NCBI GenBank assembly: GCA_050950785.1 | Contig: JBMNIG010000006.1 | Coordinates: forward strand, 1 to 64,000 | DNA length: 64,000 bases | Source: JAAYOS01 sp050950785 | Lineage (GTDB): Bacteria; Bacillota; Clostridia; Oscillospirales; JAAYOS01 | Reading direction: 5' to 3' | Shown: one piece after another, positions 33,924-43,680 of the stretch | Position numbering within the stretch: position 1 is the stretch's first letter | How the letters are laid out: each line of letters starts with the position of its first letter | Position numbers and translations under genes: made by a program | Notes under the pieces: generated by a model | Seen by the model: only the letters and a program-made list of their open reading frames with translations | What the model was told of the DNA's origin: nothing | The model's database searches: none

Positions 33924-34094
33924 ATGAGTTATAACGTAGAAAAACCAGATGGCTTTCTCTATGGTGCGGATGAGCCCCGCAGTGAGTCCCATAGCAGCCG
34001 TTTCAATGCGGACAAAAAAAATAAGTCAGAATCACAAAATACAGCGAAAAATAAAGCTACAGCTCAAAATAAAAAGAAATCAAAAGCTAATTAG
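33924..34094 (+). CDS. Small charged hypothetical protein
   Basis: A 56-residue polar protein beginning MSYNVEKPDGFLYGADEP and ending in a Lys/Asn/Ala-rich, probably disordered tail. AGGTTAAGG lies just before the ATG. No family is recognised. It lies upstream of the ctsR promoter and is separate from that operon. Support is limited to the ribosome-binding site and the clean frame. Confidence 0.45.
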   Translation: MSYNVEKPDGFLYGADEPRSESHSSRFNADKKNKSESQNTAKNKATAQNKKKSKAN

Positions 34095-34113
34095 AAATAT
34101 TCGGATGTCATTT

Positions 34114-34130
34114 GGTCAGGAATGGTCAAA
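34114..34130 (+). promoter_or_regulatory. CtsR-type operator, upstream copy
   Basis: GGTCAGGAATGGTCAAA is a direct repeat of the heptad GGTCAAA with a three-base spacer; the first heptad has two changes. It lies just upstream of the -35 box of the ctsR promoter. Confidence 0.65.
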
Positions 34131-34137
34131 AAGGCTA

Positions 34138-34166
34138 TTGATTTTCCAAAAACCTAGTAGTATAAT
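34138..34166 (+). promoter_or_regulatory. Sigma-A promoter of ctsR operon
   Basis: TTGATT (34138-34143) and TATAAT (34161-34166) with a 17-base spacer. Confidence 0.8.
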
Positions 34167-34168
34167 AT

Positions 34169-34191
34169 AGTCAAAGATAGTCAAAGTCAAA
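34169..34191 (+). promoter_or_regulatory. CtsR-type operator over the transcription start
   Basis: AGTCAAA-GAT-AGTCAAA (34169-34185) is the direct heptad repeat with a three-base spacer expected for CtsR, followed at once by a third partial copy (GTCAAA). It begins three bases after the -10 box, so bound CtsR would block transcription of its own operon. Confidence 0.8.
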
Positions 34192-34218
34192 GAGGGATAA
34201 AAACTGGAGGTGATTTTC

Positions 34219-34677
34219 TTGGGCCTCAGCGACCTGATAACCGAATTTATCCACCAGGCACTCAATGCATCAGATGGAGTTCTTGAGCTGCAGAGAAGTG
34301 AACTGGCGGAATATTTCGGATGTGTACCAAGCCAGATAAACTATGTTATTTCTACCCGCTTTTCACCCGAACACGGCTTTATAGTTGAATCTAGAAGGGG
34401 TGGCGGTGGATATATAAGGATCAAGAGGATAAACACGAGCAAATATTTATTGTTGATGCATACTGTAAACTCTATCGGGGACGAAATAGATTCTGTCTCA
34501 GCCTCGGCCATAATTGGAAACCTGGAAAATGCGGGTGCTATTTCATCAAAGCAAGCCTCGCTCATTGTGGCAGCACTGTCCGGTAGAAGTATGGCAAGCG
34601 TACCGCCTTCACTGAGAAGAAAAGTGCGTGCGGCGATCATTAAGGAAATGTTGATAGTATGCAGTGACGAGTCTTGA
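34219..34677 (+). CDS. ctsR: Class III stress repressor CtsR
   Basis: A 152-residue repressor of clp genes. The winged helix-turn-helix occupies about residues 1-70 (LSDLITEFIHQAL, FGCVPSQINYVISTRF), and the glycine-rich wing tip ESRRGGGGYIRI is the heat-sensing element of CtsR. The C-terminal domain mediates dimerisation and McsB contact. The start is TTG at 34219, with GGAGG at 34206-34210; the in-frame GTG at 34210 overlaps that site. It leads ctsR-mcsA-mcsB-clpC and is autoregulated through the two operators upstream. Confidence 0.95.
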   Translation: MGLSDLITEFIHQALNASDGVLELQRSELAEYFGCVPSQINYVISTRFSPEHGFIVESRRGGGGYIRIKRINTSKYLLLMHTVNSIGDEIDSVSASAIIGNLENAGAISSKQASLIVAALSGRSMASVPPSLRRKVRAAIIKEMLIVCSDES

Positions 34678-34770
34678 CCCTCGACGGCTGAAAAAACTGA
34701 ATCTAAAAGACTGAAGCTAAATAATATTTGATTGTTATGAAAGGAGACTTTTTGAAAGGAGGCCTATAGT

Positions 34771-35283
34771 ATGCTCTGTCAAAATTGTAATAAAGAACAG
34801 GCTACATGCCACTACAAAGAAATAGTCAACGGCGAAACCCACGAGGCACACCTTTGCGCAAGCTGCGCATCGCAGTTAGGTTATACTTCCCTTTTTAATT
34901 GGAGTCCGGTGGATTTCGGATTTGGCCTTGATAACCTGTTAAGCAACATGGTAAGTTCCGATTTTGCAAAACTGAGGCCATCCCAGGTATGTTCACTGTG
35001 TGGCTCTACATCGGAAGACATTGCCCGTACAGGACGTGTCGGATGTGCCGTATGCTATGAGACATTTTCAAAAGTGCTCAGCCCCTACATCACTAGAATT
35101 CACGGAAACACCTCTCACTCCGGAAGGATCCCGGTGGGAGCGGGTGGAAAAATCAGATTGCGCCGCAAATTGGATGCACTCAAGGCGGATCTACGGAGAG
35201 CTGTTGAAGCCGAAGAGTTTGAGCGTGCTGCAGTATTGCGTGATGAGATAAAGCAGCTGGAGGTGGAGATGAAGGATGGATAA
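34771..35283 (+). CDS. mcsA: McsA, activator of protein-arginine kinase
   Basis: A 170-residue zinc protein that binds and activates McsB. The N-terminus has two zinc-finger pairs, CQNCNKEQATCHY with CASC and then CSLC with CAVC, at about 3-32 and 74-92. The C-terminus has a UVR-type helical hairpin (KADLRRAVEAEEFERAAVLR) near residues 135-165. AAAGGAGG precedes the ATG. It overlaps mcsB by eight bases. Confidence 0.94.
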   Translation: MLCQNCNKEQATCHYKEIVNGETHEAHLCASCASQLGYTSLFNWSPVDFGFGLDNLLSNMVSSDFAKLRPSQVCSLCGSTSEDIARTGRVGCAVCYETFSKVLSPYITRIHGNTSHSGRIPVGAGGKIRLRRKLDALKADLRRAVEAEEFERAAVLRDEIKQLEVEMKDG

Positions 35284-36301
35284 GAAGTGGTATAAACGCA
35301 AAGGCAAAGAGGCCGACATCGTCCTATCAACTCGAGTACGGCTTGCAAGAAACCTTCGAGACTATCCCTTTCCTGGAAAGATGACACCGACTCAGGAGCG
35401 TGAGGTAGTTGACGCTGTAGCAAAAGCCATGGCATCGAGCGCTGAAGGAAATGACTTTAAGCTTATCGATATCTCCGCTCTTCCCGACATCGATCGACGC
35501 ACACTTATGGAAAAGCACCTCATATCGAATGATCTTGCCCAGGGAAAAGGTGTTCGTGCAATCCTGCTCAGCAGCGATGAAAGCGTCAGCATCATGATAA
35601 ATGAGGAGGATCATCTCAGAATACAAGTGCTGGGCGCTGGCCTATGCCTTGAGGAATGCTTGAAAAAGGCGATTGAAATCGACGATGCCCTTGACAGCAC
35701 CCTCAAATACGCATTTGACGAAACATTGGGATATCTAACTAAATGCCCTACCAATTTGGGAACCGGAATACGCGCATCGGTAATGCTGCACCTACCAGCT
35801 CTCACTAAGAGCGGGGCTATCCGGAGCCTTGCCGCAAGTGTAGGAAAGCTTGGATTCGTTATTCGCGGACTTTATGGAGAGGGTAGCATAGCAAAAGGGG
35901 CATTGTATCAGATATCAAACCAGATGACCCTTGGTTTTGATGAGGAAACCATCGTAAAACGTTTGGGCGATGCCCTCTTACAGATTATTGCACATGAGCG
36001 CAATTATCGAAAAGAGATCCTAAAAGCAGGAAAACTGCGGATGGAAGATCAGGTGTGGCGGTCAGCGGGGACCCTTGCATATGCAAGAAGTATATCTACT
36101 GACGAGGCCATGCAGCTTCTCTCCGATCTGCGAATGGGGGTATCCATGGGACTCTTCGAAGCAGATATCGACAAGCTCAATACCCTGCTGTGGGAGATAC
36201 AGCCGGCAAACTTGACAAAGGCATCGGGTAAAGATCACCTCTCGCCTGAAGAGCGGGATACCCGGAGGGCTGAGCTGCTTCGCAAAGCTTTGCAAAAATA
36301 A
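35276..36301 (+). CDS. mcsB: Protein-arginine kinase McsB
   Basis: A 341-residue kinase that phosphorylates arginine in proteins, marking them for ClpCP degradation, and inactivates CtsR in stress. It keeps STRVRLARNLRDYPFPG at the ATP site and CPTNLGTGIRASVMLHLP around the reactive cysteine of guanidino kinases. RDTRRAELL near the C-terminus fits the RDxxRA phosphoarginine-binding motif. The length is normal. The mcsA partner overlaps upstream and clpC follows. Confidence 0.96.
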   Translation: MDKKWYKRKGKEADIVLSTRVRLARNLRDYPFPGKMTPTQEREVVDAVAKAMASSAEGNDFKLIDISALPDIDRRTLMEKHLISNDLAQGKGVRAILLSSDESVSIMINEEDHLRIQVLGAGLCLEECLKKAIEIDDALDSTLKYAFDETLGYLTKCPTNLGTGIRASVMLHLPALTKSGAIRSLAASVGKLGFVIRGLYGEGSIAKGALYQISNQMTLGFDEETIVKRLGDALLQIIAHERNYRKEILKAGKLRMEDQVWRSAGTLAYARSISTDEAMQLLSDLRMGVSMGLFEADIDKLNTLLWEIQPANLTKASGKDHLSPEERDTRRAELLRKALQK

Positions 36302-36375
36302 ATCAAGGGATATAAAAAAACGGATACAATAAACTAAGATGATGCAATATCAAAAGGATACAAGGGAGGTTATCT

Positions 36376-38907
36376 ATGTTCTCTTTTTTCAATAGATTTA
36401 CACAGCGTGCTCAAAATGCCCTTCGCCTCGCACATGAATCTGCGGGAAATATGGGGCACAGCTACGTAGGATCGGAGCACATATTGCTTGGACTGCTTCG
36501 TGAGGGCGAAGGCATTGCAGCCAGGGCCCTTCAGAATGCAGGAGTAAACGTGGAGCAGTTAAAAAAGAATATCCTCGGTGTCGTAGGAAAGGGAGAAGGC
36601 GGCGTGCCTGCACAAGGCCTGACACCAAGAAGCAAGCATATAATCGAGGTTGCAGCGGCTGAAGCGGCGCGCCTCAACACAAGTTATATCGGAACAGAGC
36701 ATCTGCTCATGGCAATTCTCAGGGAGACAGACAGTTTTGCTACGCGCATGCTCGCGGCAAGCGGGGTCGACATTACCAAGCTCTATCGAAGCATAGAAGC
36801 CTTGATAGGCGCTACCGGCTCCGAAGCACCGTCTTCACAGCACGGAAGACCAGGCCGCACCCAGCCGAATGCACCCAGCGGTCCTCCGACAAAAACACTC
36901 GATCAATTCGGAAGAGACCTTACACGGTTGGCAGCTGAAGGTAAGCTTGATCCGATAATCGGAAGGGATAAAGAGGTTTCAAGGATAATTCAGATTTTGT
37001 CCCGCCGGACCAAAAACAATCCGGTTTTGATCGGTGAACCAGGAGTCGGTAAGACAGCCGTTGCAGAAGGCCTGGCCCAGAAGATCGTAGCAGGAGATAT
37101 TCCTGAAAACTTGCGTAACAAGCGCCTGTTCTCTCTGGATTTGACAGGAATGATCGCAGGCACCAAGTATCGTGGCGAGTTTGAAGAAAGGATAAAAACC
37201 GCAATAGATGAGGTTCGCAATGCGGGGAACGTGATCCTCTTTATCGACGAGCTACACACCATAATTGGCGCGGGAGCAGCCGAAGGCGCGATCGATGCCG
37301 CAAACATTCTAAAACCTGCCCTCTCGCGGGGCGAAATCCAGGTGATAGGTGCAACGACCCTTGACGAATACAGAAAACATATCGAAAAAGATGCTGCCCT
37401 GGAGCGCAGATTCCAGCCGGTGCTTGTAGGCGAGCCTTCCGAGGAGGAATCCATCGAGATCCTTAGAGGACTTCGTGACCGCTATGAAGCACATCACAAA
37501 ATCAAAATAACCGATGAATCAATTCGCGCAGCCGTTGAGATGTCATCGCGGTATATCAGCGGAAGACAGCTTCCTGACAAAGCTATAGACCTGATCGATG
37601 AGGCTGCAAGCCGTGTTCGAATGAGCGCATTGACTGCACCATTTGATATCAAAGAGCTTGAGGAAAAGCTGAAATCCCTTTCGGCAGAAAAGGAGGAGGC
37701 AGTCAAAAACCAAGAGTTTGAGAAAGCCGCAAAGCTTCGTGACGAAGAGAAAAGGCTCATAGAGCAAATCGAAGACGAACGAAAGAAATGGCAGGACAGT
37801 CAAAAATCTACGCGTGGTGAAGTCACTGTCGAGGATGTAGCAGCTGTTGTATCGGGTTGGACCGGTGTTCCGGTGACCCGTCTTACCGAGGACGAGTCTG
37901 AGAGACTGCTGCATATGGAAGACATTCTTCATAAGCGTGTTATCGGACAGGAGGAGGCGGTCTCCGCTGTCTCCAAGGCGATCAGACGCGGGCGTGTCGG
38001 TCTGAAGGATCCAAAACGGCCAACCGGCTCCTTTATATTCCTTGGGCCCACAGGTGTGGGAAAGACGGAGCTGTGCCGCGCCCTAGCCGAGGCAGTATTC
38101 GGTGACGAGGATGCCATGGTCCGTATAGATATGTCGGAATACATGGAAAAGCACAACACATCGAAGCTGATCGGCTCTCCACCCGGATATGTCGGCTACG
38201 ATGAGGGCGGACAATTGACTGAGAAGGTGCGCAGAAAACCCTATTCGGTAATACTTTTTGATGAAATTGAAAAGGCGCATCCTGACGTTTTCAACCTTCT
38301 CCTTCAGATACTGGAAGACGGCAGGCTCACCGACTCACAAGGCCGTGTTGTTGACTTCAAGAACACAATAATCGTTATGACCTCTAACCTTGGTGCCCAC
38401 GATCTGTTCAACCGCAAGCGTCTCGGTTTTGGCACCAGTGAATCAGACGGTGTTACAAATCAGGAGGAAATAAAGTCCACCGTCATGTCACAGCTGAAAA
38501 AGACATTCCGTCCGGAGTTTCTCAACCGTGTAGACGAAATAATCGTCTTCCACCAGCTCAACCGCGAACAGATCAAGAAGATAGCCAAAGGAATGCTTAC
38601 GACGGTTACCGAAAGAGTTCGGGGGCTGGGTATTGAGCTTGATATTGATGAAAGCACTCTCGACTTGATTGCAGAAGAGGGATTTGATCCGGTCTACGGT
38701 GCGCGTCCACTACGTAGAGCCATCCAATCTAAGCTTGAGGATGCAATCTCCGAGCGCCTACTCGAGGGAAGCATAAAAGCGGGTGGCGTCGTAAGAGTCT
38801 ATGCCAAGGATAATGAGCTTGAGTTTGAAAACCTTGGAGGCCAGTCCTCAAAGGCTTCCGCAGAAATCCAGGAGAAATCCTCCGAGCTTTCAAAGGAAAA
38901 TCACTAA
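36376..38907 (+). CDS. clpC: ClpC, AAA+ unfoldase of the Clp protease
   Basis: An 843-residue HSP100 unfoldase that feeds substrates to ClpP. The N-domain (1-145) has two Clp_N repeats. AAA module 1 has Walker A GEPGVGKTA and Walker B VILFIDELH. A middle domain with a UVR-like coiled coil (EKEEAVKNQEFEKAAKLRDE) lies near 430-465 and serves adaptor binding. AAA module 2 has Walker A GPTGVGKTE and ILFDEIEKAHPDV. KRLGFGT near residue 680 matches the ClpP-docking loop. GGGAGG precedes the ATG. It is the last gene of the CtsR operon, followed by a terminator. Confidence 0.97.
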   Translation: MFSFFNRFTQRAQNALRLAHESAGNMGHSYVGSEHILLGLLREGEGIAARALQNAGVNVEQLKKNILGVVGKGEGGVPAQGLTPRSKHIIEVAAAEAARLNTSYIGTEHLLMAILRETDSFATRMLAASGVDITKLYRSIEALIGATGSEAPSSQHGRPGRTQPNAPSGPPTKTLDQFGRDLTRLAAEGKLDPIIGRDKEVSRIIQILSRRTKNNPVLIGEPGVGKTAVAEGLAQKIVAGDIPENLRNKRLFSLDLTGMIAGTKYRGEFEERIKTAIDEVRNAGNVILFIDELHTIIGAGAAEGAIDAANILKPALSRGEIQVIGATTLDEYRKHIEKDAALERRFQPVLVGEPSEEESIEILRGLRDRYEAHHKIKITDESIRAAVEMSSRYISGRQLPDKAIDLIDEAASRVRMSALTAPFDIKELEEKLKSLSAEKEEAVKNQEFEKAAKLRDEEKRLIEQIEDERKKWQDSQKSTRGEVTVEDVAAVVSGWTGVPVTRLTEDESERLLHMEDILHKRVIGQEEAVSAVSKAIRRGRVGLKDPKRPTGSFIFLGPTGVGKTELCRALAEAVFGDEDAMVRIDMSEYMEKHNTSKLIGSPPGYVGYDEGGQLTEKVRRKPYSVILFDEIEKAHPDVFNLLLQILEDGRLTDSQGRVVDFKNTIIVMTSNLGAHDLFNRKRLGFGTSESDGVTNQEEIKSTVMSQLKKTFRPEFLNRVDEIIVFHQLNREQIKKIAKGMLTTVTERVRGLGIELDIDESTLDLIAEEGFDPVYGARPLRRAIQSKLEDAISERLLEGSIKAGGVVRVYAKDNELEFENLGGQSSKASAEIQEKSSELSKENH

Positions 38908-38948
38908 CGCTATACTGCCGGTATAATCTGCTGGCTTGATATATAATG

Positions 38949-38996
38949 ACAAGCAGGAAGTGTCTTACACGACACCGCCTGCTTGTTTCTTTTTTA
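38949..38996 (+). terminator. Terminator of ctsR-clpC operon
   Basis: ACAAGCAGG (38949-38957) pairs with CCTGCTTGT (38978-38986), with an inner GTGTC/GACAC pair, followed by TTCTTTTTT. Confidence 0.9.
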
Positions 38997-39102
38997 CTAT
39001 TTCATCAAGCCCTCTATCTAAACTTCTAGACCATCAAAAAAATCATAAGTCAATCGATCTCTTTTACTTCTTTTGGCTAAATTCTTTAACGAAATAGCTT
39101 CA

Positions 39103-40351
39103 TTATCGAACCTGTCCCTCGCCATATACTATATATTTGATGGACGTCAGTTCGTTTAGTCCCATCGGTCCTCTCGCGTGCATTTTTTGTGTGGAGATCC
39201 CGATCTCCGCCCCAAGACCAAACACAAAGCCGTCGGTAAAACGTGTTGAGGCGTTAACATAGACACATGCCGCATCAACTTCTTTTAGGAAGCGCTGGGA
39301 TGTAAAGTAGTTCGAAGTTACAATAGCTTCGGAATGCCCCGAACCGTAATGGGTGATATGTTCGATAGCTTCTCCAACGTCACCGACTACCTTAACCGCT
39401 AAAATATAGTCGTTATACTCTGTATAGTAATCCTCTTCGGTTGCAACTCCTATGTTAGGCAGGATCCTTCTCGTCTTCTCGCATCCCCGCCACTCTACAC
39501 TTTTATCATCAAGCCGATTTTTCGCCGCGGGCAAGAACTTGTCGGCGACGGCTTCCGCCACAAGCAGAGTCTCTGCGGCATTACATACCGAAGGACGCTG
39601 ACATTTAGCGTTAAACAAAATATCTTCGGCCATTTTCAAGTCGGCTTCGCTATCAACATAGATATGACAGTTACCCACCCCCGTCTCTATAACCGGGACT
39701 TTTGCATTTTCAACAACGCTGCGAATGAGTCCTGCTCCGCCCCTGGGTATCAACACATCCACATAACCGGTAAGCTGCATTAGCTTTGTGGCAGACTCAC
39801 GTGATGTGTCCTCTACCATTGCAACACAATCACTGGGGAGACCGGCATTATCCAAACATTCACGTATGATATCAGTTAAGACCTTATTAGACAAAAACGC
39901 TTCCTTCCCTCCCCGGAGGATCGTAGCATTACCCGACTTGATACAAAGGGATGCAGCATCAACCGTAACATTGGGACGGGATTCATAAATGATCGCGATA
40001 ACCCCCAGGGGAACCCTCTGTTTGCCAATGATCAAGCCGTTAGGGACGTTTTGTCATCGACAGTACCTCACCTATCGGATCTTTAAGCGACGCAACATGC
40101 CGCACTCCCAAGGCCATGTCCCTCTAATCGTCTCAGATTTAGCGCCAGACGATCAAGCATATGATCGGGTAAACCGTTATGCCGTGCTGTTTCTAAGTCG
40201 ATGCGGTTTTTGATCAAGTATTCGATCCGAATTTCGTATCAGAGCATCCGCTATTTTTAGCAGAGCCTCGTTTTTCTGCTGCTCCGAAGCTGTAGCTAAA
40301 ACAGGCGATGCTTTTTTTTGCGGCTTTCCCCAGCTCTATCAAACTATTCAC
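39103..40351 (-). pseudogene. proA: Glutamate-5-semialdehyde dehydrogenase, N-terminal frameshifts
   Basis: ProA reduces gamma-glutamyl phosphate in proline synthesis. The 39103-40035 part reads cleanly as the C-terminal three quarters, including GKQRVPLGVIAIIYESRPNV, the nucleophile region (CNAAETLL, here QRPSVCNAAETL) and HARGPMGL. The N-terminal quarter is present (GTG start at 40351 after GGGAGGTG; NSLIELGKAAKK, then LLKIADALIRNSD, LIKNRIDLETARHNGLPDHM and ALGVRHVASLKDP), but it switches frame four times, near 40312-40319 (an 8-T run), 40220-40224, 40116-40121 and 40036-40044. Each shift is explained by one extra base. Four insertions in 320 bases next to 930 intact bases could be real decay or a poor patch of sequence. 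Confidence 0.85.
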
Positions 40352-40530
40352 ATTGTGCACCTCCCTGATTTATAGTCATGATCCTTGTCATAAATCTCGT
40401 TTCGATATTCGTTGATATACTTACCGTTGACCTAATGAACCCTCAGTATGATCGTTTTTTAATTGCCCAGTCAACAACCTTTTTGTAGGCTTTTAATTAT
40501 CCTTGTCATCAATATTTGTAGGCCCTAGGG

Positions 40531-41343
40531 CTAAACGTTGTTTTCGCCGCGGCAAGGCTTGCTGTTTTTTGCCATAAACAAAGTGCCCACGGACTTCCCG
40601 TCCAAAATGTCATACAAAAGTTCGGGTGTGTCACCGCGTGTAACTATTGTGTCCACACCACACGAAACAGCCATTCTTGCCGCCTGTAGCTTTGTAACCA
40701 TGCCACCCGTTCCTCGATTGGATCCTGCTCCACCGACACTTGCCTCAAGGGAATCGATATCTTCAACTCTGTCGATAAGCCGGGCTTCAGGATTTATGTG
40801 TGGGTCGCAATCATATAGTCCGTCGATATCAGAAAGTATAACAAGCAGGTCTGCTCCCACCAGGCATGCTACGGTCGATGACAAAGTGTCATTGTCGCCT
40901 ATAAGTATCTCCTCAACCGCTACCGAATCATTCTCATTGACGATCGGAACCGCACCATATTCGATAAGGGCCTCGAAAGTATTTAGAAGGTTATGCCTTC
41001 TGCTCTCCTCTTCCACGTCCCATCGGTTAAGGAGTATTTGGCCTACCGGATAGCCGTATTCGCCAAAATACTTCTCGTATATATACATCAGGGCACCCTG
41101 CCCCACCGAAGCGGTTGCCTGCTTTAAGCGCAGCTCCTTTGGCTTTTCGCGCAAACCGAGTCTCCCGAACCCGGCTGCCTGAGCGCCTGATGAAACCAGT
41201 ATCACCTCTATGCCTCCGTTCATTATGTCGGAAAGGACACGCGCAATACGTTCCAGATTTCTAAGATTCAATTTACCGCTTTCATGTGTAAGAGTCGATG
41301 AGCCAACCTTAACAACCAATCTCTTTATCTTTTTCAATCCCAT
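40531..41343 (-). CDS. proB: Glutamate 5-kinase
   Basis: A 270-residue kinase that phosphorylates glutamate in the first step of proline synthesis. It shows the amino-acid-kinase motifs VVKVGSSTLT at the start, VSSGAQAAGFGRLGL, NENDSVAVEEILIGDNDTLS and GTGGMVTKLQAARMA. It lacks the C-terminal PUA domain of Escherichia coli ProB, like many Firmicutes versions. AAGGGAGC lies ten bases before the ATG. It is followed by proA on the same strand after a 179-base gap with no gene. Confidence 0.95.
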   Translation of the reverse strand: MGLKKIKRLVVKVGSSTLTHESGKLNLRNLERIARVLSDIMNGGIEVILVSSGAQAAGFGRLGLREKPKELRLKQATASVGQGALMYIYEKYFGEYGYPVGQILLNRWDVEEESRRHNLLNTFEALIEYGAVPIVNENDSVAVEEILIGDNDTLSSTVACLVGADLLVILSDIDGLYDCDPHINPEARLIDRVEDIDSLEASVGGAGSNRGTGGMVTKLQAARMAVSCGVDTIVTRGDTPELLYDILDGKSVGTLFMAKNSKPCRGENNV

Positions 41344-41585
41344 AGCAGACCGTGCTCCCTTGTGATGATCGTCTTCCGCTTTCTATTTTGAAAGAGGCGT
41401 ATGACTTTTGAACAGTTTACCACTTTACCGAGCTAATATCAATATCAATCTAACGCATAAACCACTATAATTTGCTTAGCATTATAATTAGTGTGAACTT
41501 CTACATTTGACAGCACCTTGATTAGATCACACCTTGATTTGACTGGTCATAAAGTTCATCGCTCATACAAAAGTCCACACAAATA

Positions 41586-41614
41586 TTGAAAACCATATTT
41601 AAATAGTATATTAT
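41586..41614 (+). promoter_or_regulatory. Promoter of trmL
   Basis: TTGAAA (41586-41591) and TATTAT (41609-41614) with a 17-base spacer. The rest of the 41344-41701 gap between the divergent proB and trmL genes shows no gene. Confidence 0.6.
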
Positions 41615-41701
41615 TCTTATGTTTATTTGTAATTCCAAGGGCTGGATGTGACTTAGCGCCCTCTCCCGGGATATTGCATGAAATGGAGATGACTGGAAAG
41701 A

Positions 41702-42196
41702 ATGATAAATATCGTACTGGTGGAGCCGGAAATACCCATGAATACTGGAAATATCGCAAGAAGCTGTGCTGCTACCGGTTCTGTACTCCATCTTGTGGGG
41801 CCGCTGGGCTTTTCTATAAGCGATCGTGCAGTGAAGAGAGCCGGCCTTGATTACTGGCATCTTGTGGACGTAAGATATTACCGTGACTTTGATGAATTTC
41901 AACAGAAGAACCCCGGCGTACGCTGCTGGTACTCCTCTACAAAAGCGCCACGGCCTTACAGTGATGCCAAATTTCAAGACGGAGACTATATCTTTTTCGG
42001 CAAGGAGACAAAGGGTCTTGACGAAGAGCTTTTGAGAACTCACTATGATCGGTGTATTCGCATACCGATCATTGAACAAGCCCGCTCTCTGAATCTGTCA
42101 AATTCAGTTGCGATCGTACTTTTTGAAGCTCTACGCCAGTTGGACTTTCCCAATCTTAAAACTACCGGAAATATTGCATTAATAGATCAGCCATAA
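41702..42196 (+). CDS. trmL: tRNA (cytidine/uridine-34-2'-O)-methyltransferase TrmL
   Basis: A 164-residue SPOUT methyltransferase that adds a 2'-O-methyl group at the wobble base of tRNA-Leu. It starts INIVLVEPEIPMNTGNIARS, and the SAM-binding knot is formed by FFGKETKGLDEELL and IPIIEQARSLNLSNSVAIVL. The length is typical for the minimal family. It stands alone before the glycolytic genes. Confidence 0.95.
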   Translation: MINIVLVEPEIPMNTGNIARSCAATGSVLHLVGPLGFSISDRAVKRAGLDYWHLVDVRYYRDFDEFQQKNPGVRCWYSSTKAPRPYSDAKFQDGDYIFFGKETKGLDEELLRTHYDRCIRIPIIEQARSLNLSNSVAIVLFEALRQLDFPNLKTTGNIALIDQP

Positions 42197-42273
42197 ATTA
42201 TCCAAAGAGCTATATCAATAAGCAGAAATATTTTATATTATTGTTAAAAATGTCACATACTGTAACATTCCTC

Positions 42274-42302
42274 TTGAATTTGTGCAAAATGTGGGATATA
42301 AT
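42274..42302 (+). promoter_or_regulatory. Promoter of pgk operon
   Basis: TTGAAT (42274-42279) and TATAAT (42297-42302) with a 17-base spacer, about 90 bases before pgk. Confidence 0.75.
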
Positions 42303-42390
42303 TCTTGTGCTTTAAGAATTTGATGACGATTTTGCGTTATAATTGATTCAGAGTTCAAAAAACTTGATTTTTACAAAGGAGATGTGTCAG

Positions 42391-43581
42391 ATGAACTACA
42401 ACAAAAAGACCATTGAAGACATTGAGTTCAACGGCAAAAAAGTTCTGGTTCGATGCGACTTCAACGTTCCGCAGGATGAAAACGGAAATATAACTGATGA
42501 CAAGCGGATAACAGCTGCACTTCCCACAATTCAATACCTTCTCTCAAATCAGGCGGCTGTCATTCTCTGCTCGCATCTGGGACGTCCCAAGGGCGAATTT
42601 AAGACTAAATTCTCGCTTGCCCCGGTTGCAGCACGTCTTACTGAACTTTTGGGTAAGGAAGTCAAACTCGCAAAGGATGTAATCGGACCTGACGCCGATG
42701 CTCTGACCTCATCCCTTAAGCCCGGAGAGGTAATGCTTCTGGAAAACGTCCGCTTCCACAAGGAAGAGGAGAAAAATGACCCTGAGTTTGCTAAAAAACT
42801 GGCATCATATGCTGAAATATATGTTAACGACGCATTTGGTACCGCGCACCGCGCCCATGCCTCCACCGCAGGTGTTGCTGACTATATTCCTGCTGTTTGC
42901 GGATACCTTATCAGCAAGGAGATCAGCATCATGGGTAAAGCGCTGGATGATCCAAAGCGTCCTTTTGTTGCAATTCTTGGCGGTGCAAAGGTTTCCGACA
43001 AGATCGGTGTTATAAATAACCTTCTTGAAAAGGTCGATACCCTGATAATCGGCGGCGGAATGGCCTACACATTTGTAAAAGCAATGGGTGGATCCATCGG
43101 AACATCTCTGTGCGAGGACGAAAAACTTGATTATGCCCGCGAAATGATCGAGAAAGCAAAGGCAAAAGGAGTTCAGTTCCTGCTACCTGTGGACAACATT
43201 GCGGCAAGTGAGTTTGCTGCTGATGCGGAAGCCGTTACCGTAAAAACACACGCGATCCCTGACAACCTGATGGGTCTTGACATTGGTCCTGAAACCATTA
43301 AGATATTCAGCGAAGCAATCAAGAACGCGGGCACCGTTGTTTGGAACGGACCCATGGGCGTTTTTGAATTTGATAAATTTGCCAATGGCACCCGTGCTAT
43401 TGCCACAGCTGTTGCAGAGAGCAACTCCGTCAGCATTATCGGCGGCGGTGACAGCGCAGCTGCGATCCAACAGCTTGGCTTTGCAGAAAAAATGACACAT
43501 ATTTCAACAGGTGGCGGAGCATCTCTTGAATTTTTGGAAGGTCTCGAGCTTCCCGGCGTTGCCTGCCTGATGGACAAATAA
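42391..43581 (+). CDS. pgk: Phosphoglycerate kinase
   Basis: A 396-residue glycolytic enzyme that makes ATP from 1,3-bisphosphoglycerate. The start at 42391 follows AAAGGAG; an earlier in-frame ATG at 42343 is less likely. VLVRCDFNVPQDENG is the substrate-site signature, SHLGRPKG follows, and GGGDSAAAIQQLG with STGGGASLEFLEG forms the nucleotide site near the C-terminus. First gene of pgk-tpiA-gpmI-eno. Confidence 0.98.
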   Translation: MNYNKKTIEDIEFNGKKVLVRCDFNVPQDENGNITDDKRITAALPTIQYLLSNQAAVILCSHLGRPKGEFKTKFSLAPVAARLTELLGKEVKLAKDVIGPDADALTSSLKPGEVMLLENVRFHKEEEKNDPEFAKKLASYAEIYVNDAFGTAHRAHASTAGVADYIPAVCGYLISKEISIMGKALDDPKRPFVAILGGAKVSDKIGVINNLLEKVDTLIIGGGMAYTFVKAMGGSIGTSLCEDEKLDYAREMIEKAKAKGVQFLLPVDNIAASEFAADAEAVTVKTHAIPDNLMGLDIGPETIKIFSEAIKNAGTVVWNGPMGVFEFDKFANGTRAIATAVAESNSVSIIGGGDSAAAIQQLGFAEKMTHISTGGGASLEFLEGLELPGVACLMDK

Positions 43582-43680
43582 TTTTTCAAATATGAAATAT
43601 ATGTTGCAAACTTACAGCAAAACACATATACAAACGTAATGTGCAATAAGTTTTCTTATTTGCCGAAAGGAGTAACTCAC

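Noticed and set aside
41522..42079. 185-codon minus-strand frame
   Set aside because: It is antisense to trmL, a clear SPOUT methyltransferase gene.
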